Source: an uncultured Lachnospiraceae bacterium
GTDB lineage: Bacteria; Bacillota; Clostridia; Lachnospirales; Lachnospiraceae
Length of the DNA stretch: 9,692 nucleotides
NCBI GenBank assembly: GCA_949283905.1
Contig: CASDUB010000025.1
Coordinates: forward strand, 1 to 9,692
Direction of reading: 5' to 3'
The translations under genes and the position numbers were made by a program. Below the pieces are notes generated by a model that was not told the DNA's origin, did no database searches, and was given only the letters and a program-made list of their open reading frames with translations. This document shows, one piece after another, positions 6,907-9,692 of this stretch; the stretch's first letter is position 1; the number at the start of each line of letters is the position of its first letter.

Positions 6907-8187
6907 ATGAATCATAAAATAATAAACGGAAATCTTCTCATATTTGACGGAGAAAAATTTAAAACAGAGAAAAAAGATCTTTATATAAAAGACGGCATAA
7001 TCGCCGCAATAGGAGAATACGCCGGCGAGGATACAAAATGGGAAGTCACAGACGCAAAAGACAGGCTTATAATGCCGGGTCTTATCAATGCGCACACCCA
7101 TGTATATATGACGCTTCTTCGAAATTATGCCGACGACGTGGATTTTTCAGAATGGCTGTTTAACAGGGTTTCGCCTGTAGAGGACAGACTTCCGGTGGAA
7201 GCTGCATACTGGGCAAATCTGCTCGGATTTGCGGAGATGTTCAGAACGGGAACGACTTCTTATGTGGACATGCATATGTACAAATGCATGTCGGCAAAAG
7301 CGGCTCGGGACGCCGGAATAAGAGCTTTTATCGGAAGAGGACTTGTAGGAAACGACCTTTTTGAGGACGGACTTCGAAGATACGAAGAGGCGATGGCGGA
7401 AAGAAAAGAGTATGAGAGCAGCAGGATAAAAATTATATTATCGCCGCATGCGCCGTACAGCTGTTCCGAAAAATTATACAGACAGGTAGCCGAGGAAGCG
7501 GAAAAACACGGACTTTTAAAACAGACTCATCTTTCAGAAGGCATTACGGAGGTCGAAAATGTTTTAAAGGAAACGGGAAAAACGCCTGTCAAATGGCTGT
7601 ATGATATCGGCTGGCTCAATGAAAAAACTATTCTCGCTCATTGCGTGCAGATGCGTGATGATGATATAGGCCTGCTGGCCGACAGCGGCGCGTCTGTCGT
7701 GACTAATCCGGCGAGCAACGCTAAGCTTGGAAACGGGTTCGCACCGGCTGTTGAAATGCAGAAAAAAGGTGTGAACTTATGTATAGGAACAGACGGAACG
7801 TCAAGCAACAATACATTAAATATGTTCAGAGAGATGGGGATTCTTTCTCTTATACATAAAGGAATACAGAAAGATTCGACGGCAATGCCGGCGCAGTCTG
7901 TTATCGCAGCAGCGACGGTAAACGGCGCGAAAGCCCTTGGCATGAAAGACGAACTCGGTGAGATAAAAGAGGGAGCGCAGGCCGATCTTATATTTATAGA
8001 TCTTAAGAGCCCTTCGCTTTTTCCGAATAACAATATCATTTCATCTCTCTGCTACTCGGCAAACGGTTCGGAAGTGGAATCAGTCATGGTTGAAGGAAAA
8101 TTTGTCATGAAGAACAGAGAATTCCTCACTATCGACTATGAAAGAGTATGTTGGGAAGTTGAAAAAATAACAGAAAAATACTTGTGA
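6907..8187 (+). CDS. mtaD: MtaD-like amidohydrolase: 5'-methylthioadenosine / S-adenosylhomocysteine / 5'-deoxyadenosine deaminase
   Basis: This 426-residue member of the amidohydrolase superfamily should hydrolyse the 6-amino group of an adenosine derivative to give the inosine form and ammonia. The metal-site and catalytic residues are H63 and H65 (NAHTH), H208 and E211 (QTHLSEG), H245 (LAHC) and D296 (IGTDG). They line up with the MtaD enzyme of Thermotoga maritima at a constant offset apart from one nine-residue insertion between E211 and H245. By the same alignment, from memory, W83, E92, R144 and H181 match its substrate-pocket residues; R144 would hold the homocysteine carboxylate, which favours SAH as a substrate. 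NPASNAKLGNG (267-277) is typical of the family. GGAGA lies before the ATG. It sits between a nucleoside-type kinase and a SAH hydrolase. Methylthioadenosine, adenosine or 5'-deoxyadenosine could also be substrates. Confidence 0.9.
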   Translation: MNHKIINGNLLIFDGEKFKTEKKDLYIKDGIIAAIGEYAGEDTKWEVTDAKDRLIMPGLINAHTHVYMTLLRNYADDVDFSEWLFNRVSPVEDRLPVEAAYWANLLGFAEMFRTGTTSYVDMHMYKCMSAKAARDAGIRAFIGRGLVGNDLFEDGLRRYEEAMAERKEYESSRIKIILSPHAPYSCSEKLYRQVAEEAEKHGLLKQTHLSEGITEVENVLKETGKTPVKWLYDIGWLNEKTILAHCVQMRDDDIGLLADSGASVVTNPASNAKLGNGFAPAVEMQKKGVNLCIGTDGTSSNNTLNMFREMGILSLIHKGIQKDSTAMPAQSVIAAATVNGAKALGMKDELGEIKEGAQADLIFIDLKSPSLFPNNNIISSLCYSANGSEVESVMVEGKFVMKNREFLTIDYERVCWEVEKITEKYL

Positions 8188-8216
8188 TGCGAAGCGTGGA
8201 GAATTCCGTGGCATCA
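8185..8216 (+). repeat. Hairpin over the deaminase stop codon, inside the operon
   Basis: TGATGC (8185-8190, which includes the TGA stop) pairs with GCATCA (8211-8216). Inside it CGTGGA (8195-8200) pairs with TCCGTG (8205-8210) through four Watson-Crick pairs and two G·U pairs around the loop GAAT, with a GAAG bulge on the left arm. No T-run follows, so it is not a simple terminator. It could be a processing or stability element, or could lower expression of the hydrolase relative to the deaminase. The remaining gap of about 45 bases to the hydrolase holds AT-rich sequence and its ribosome binding site (GAGGA, 8251-8255). Confidence 0.5.
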
Positions 8217-8262
8217 TTTGTGAAAATATATCATCATAAAATTTAAGAAAGAGGAAAAACAT

Positions 8263-9510
8263 ATGAGCAGAATTAAAGACGCATCTTTAGCGCCGTCAGG
8301 AAGAAAGAAAATCGAATGGGTACGTTCATTTATGCCGGCCCTTTCGCAGATAGAAAAACAGTTTGAAAAGGAAAAACCGTTCAAAGGTATGAAGATCGCC
8401 GTATCGGTGCATCTTGAAGCAAAGACGGCAAACCTGGGGCTTGTTCTTGCAAAAGGCGGAGCGGAAGTTTATCTGACAGGATGCAATCCCCTTTCCACCC
8501 AGGACGATGTAGCGGCAGCCGTTGCCGAAATGGGAGTAGAAACCTTCGGAATTCACGGCGTTTCGGCCGAAGAATATGAAGATCTTCTTGCAGAGACTCT
8601 TTCATGTCATCCGGATCTTATTGTCGATGACGGCGGAGATCTGATCAATCTTCTCGGCGGAAGATGCAAAGAATATGCAGACAATCTTATCGGAGGATGT
8701 GAAGAAACAACAACAGGAATCCACAGACTTAAAGCGCGCGAAAGAGAAAATATCCTTCCGTGTCCGATGATGGCCGTAAACGACGCAAAAGCAAAGCATT
8801 ATTATGACAATAAATACGGCACGGGTCAGTCTGTATGGACTGCGATCATGGATACGACAAATCTCATAGTTGCGGGCAAAACGGTAGTCGTTGCCGGATA
8901 CGGATGGTGCGGAAAAGGAACGGCGATGCGTGCAAAAGGAATGGGAGCCGATGTTATAGTAACTGAGATCGATCCGTTTAAGGCTCTCGACGCTACAATG
9001 GACGGATTCAGGATCATGCCGATGGATGAAGCCGCAAAATACGGCGATATATTTGTTACGGTAACAGGATGTAAAGACGTTATCGTGAAAAGACATTTTG
9101 ATGTTATGAAGGATAACGTTATTCTCTGCAACGCGGGACATTTCGACTGCGAAGTAGATGTTGCTTCCCTTAGAAAAATGGCCGTAAAACAGGAAGAGAG
9201 AAGAAAAAATATAATCGGATATACCCTTGAAGACGGAAGGACTCTCAATGTTCTCGGAGAGGGAAGACTTGTAAACCTTGCTTGCGGTATGGGACATCCG
9301 GCAGAGATCATGGATATGTCGTTTGCGGTTCAGGCCCTCAGCCTTAAATGGATGGCTGAACATAAGAACGAACTTGAAATGAAAGTTTACAATGTGCCGG
9401 ATTTGATAGACAATGAGATCGGAAAGTACAAGCTTGAAGCTATGGGGCTTAAGATCGACGAGCTTACTCCTGAGCAGGAAGCTTATCTGTCAGGGTGGAA
9501 TGTGGATTAA
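8263..9510 (+). CDS. ahcY: Archaeal-type adenosylhomocysteinase (possible S-inosylhomocysteine hydrolase)
   Basis: This 415-residue NAD-dependent hydrolase splits S-adenosylhomocysteine, or its deaminated form, into homocysteine and a nucleoside. Catalytic residues, aligned by eye to the human enzyme, are H50, D123, E148 (EETTTG), K178 and D182 (NDAKAKHYYDN), H293 (NAGHFD) and H345 (MGHP). The NAD-binding glycine loop is AGYGWCGKG (211-219). The human Cys195 position is T187 in the YGTGQS motif, and the C-terminus ends in SGWNVD without the PDHYRY tail that reaches NAD in eukaryotic enzymes. Both traits, and the short length, mark the archaeal/Thermotoga subgroup. The residues that face adenine in the human enzyme, Thr57 and Glu59, are E52 and K54 here. 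It is the last gene of the operon, 75 bases after the deaminase. The family is certain; SAH versus S-inosylhomocysteine preference is open. Confidence 0.95.
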   Translation: MSRIKDASLAPSGRKKIEWVRSFMPALSQIEKQFEKEKPFKGMKIAVSVHLEAKTANLGLVLAKGGAEVYLTGCNPLSTQDDVAAAVAEMGVETFGIHGVSAEEYEDLLAETLSCHPDLIVDDGGDLINLLGGRCKEYADNLIGGCEETTTGIHRLKARERENILPCPMMAVNDAKAKHYYDNKYGTGQSVWTAIMDTTNLIVAGKTVVVAGYGWCGKGTAMRAKGMGADVIVTEIDPFKALDATMDGFRIMPMDEAAKYGDIFVTVTGCKDVIVKRHFDVMKDNVILCNAGHFDCEVDVASLRKMAVKQEERRKNIIGYTLEDGRTLNVLGEGRLVNLACGMGHPAEIMDMSFAVQALSLKWMAEHKNELEMKVYNVPDLIDNEIGKYKLEAMGLKIDELTPEQEAYLSGWNVD

Positions 9511-9524
9511 GTGATTTACTAGTC

Positions 9525-9550
9525 GAACACCGCCCTATCGGGCTTTGTTC
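9525..9550 (+). terminator. Candidate terminator after ahcY
   Basis: GAACA-CC-GCCC pairs with GGGC-TT-TGTTC around the loop TATC, leaving one 2x2 mismatch. The tract after the GC core (TTTGTTCT) is T-rich, but there is no uninterrupted T-run. The position, 14 bases after the last stop codon of the operon, fits transcription termination. Confidence 0.6.
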
Positions 9551-9576
9551 TCATGGAGTTTTGGGTTTAACTAAAA

Positions 9577-9692
9577 CAAAAATGAAATATGATACGTAGA
9601 AACAAAGCAGTGGCTACGAATAAAAAATCAAAAAATGAAATTTGATACGTAGAGCATGAGCAGTGATTACGAATAAAAAATCAAAAAATGAA
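9577..9692. repeat. Tandem repeat with 52-53 bp period, continuing past the window edge
   Basis: Two full units (9577-9628 and 9629-9681) and the first 11 bases of a third (9682-9692) lie head to tail. Units 1 and 2 differ by eight substitutions and one A; five of the eight fall in six adjacent bases (AACAAA versus GCATGA). Each unit has CGTAG and CTACG or TTACG as arms of a five-base stem with a 14-base loop (9595-9618 and 9648-9671). The C-to-T change in the second unit turns a G-C pair into a G·T pair and so keeps the pairing. No gene is seen here. Confidence 0.85.

Noticed and set aside
8188..8262. SAH or SAM riboswitch before ahcY.
   Set aside because: The 75-base gap is AT-rich apart from a simple bulged hairpin and shows none of the conserved elements of a SAH or SAM aptamer that I recognise.
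8602..9363. A 253-codon open frame on the - strand inside ahcY.
   Set aside because: It is a shadow of the hydrolase gene, with a low-complexity translation and no start signals.
9577..9692. CRISPR array.
   Set aside because: Only about six adjacent bases vary between units, far too short for a spacer, and no cas gene is seen.

Overview
The window looks like chromosomal DNA from an anaerobic Firmicute, most likely a member of the Clostridia. Three observations suggest this: an oxygen-sensitive class III ribonucleotide reductase, an Hsp70 without the extra N-lobe segment typical of Gram-negative DnaK, and strong AGGAGG-type ribosome binding sites before most genes. No transposase, integrase, tRNA, rRNA or CRISPR array was seen. 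The genus cannot be named from the sequence.

Layout, left to right. A GNAT acetyltransferase (+ strand, 7-489) converges on a leftward operon, and the two share a strong two-way terminator hairpin at 490-541. The leftward operon, read from right to left, is nrdD (class III reductase), nrdG (its radical-SAM activase) and a dnaK-type chaperone, with gaps of 30 and 16 bases. A 247-base divergent control region (5068-5314) holds two good leftward -10 elements, a candidate NrdR box and several short palindromes. Reading rightward from it are a Crp/Fnr-family regulator starting at TTG, a PfkB-family kinase, an MtaD-like adenosine-derivative deaminase and an archaeal-type S-adenosylhomocysteine hydrolase. 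After a candidate terminator, the window ends in a 52-53 bp tandem repeat that runs off the edge.

How the genes fit together. The rightward genes read best as a S-adenosylhomocysteine (SAH) recycling module. The deaminase and the hydrolase together could run the route known from Methanocaldococcus: SAH is deaminated to S-inosylhomocysteine, which is then split into homocysteine and inosine. The hydrolase has Lys where the human enzyme has the Glu that contacts the adenine amino group, which fits a hypoxanthine base. The kinase resembles nucleoside (pseudouridine-type) PfkB kinases and could phosphorylate the released nucleoside. The deaminase might also clear 5'-deoxyadenosine made by NrdG and other radical-SAM enzymes, which would link the two divergent operons. 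This pathway assignment is inference; the family assignments are secure.
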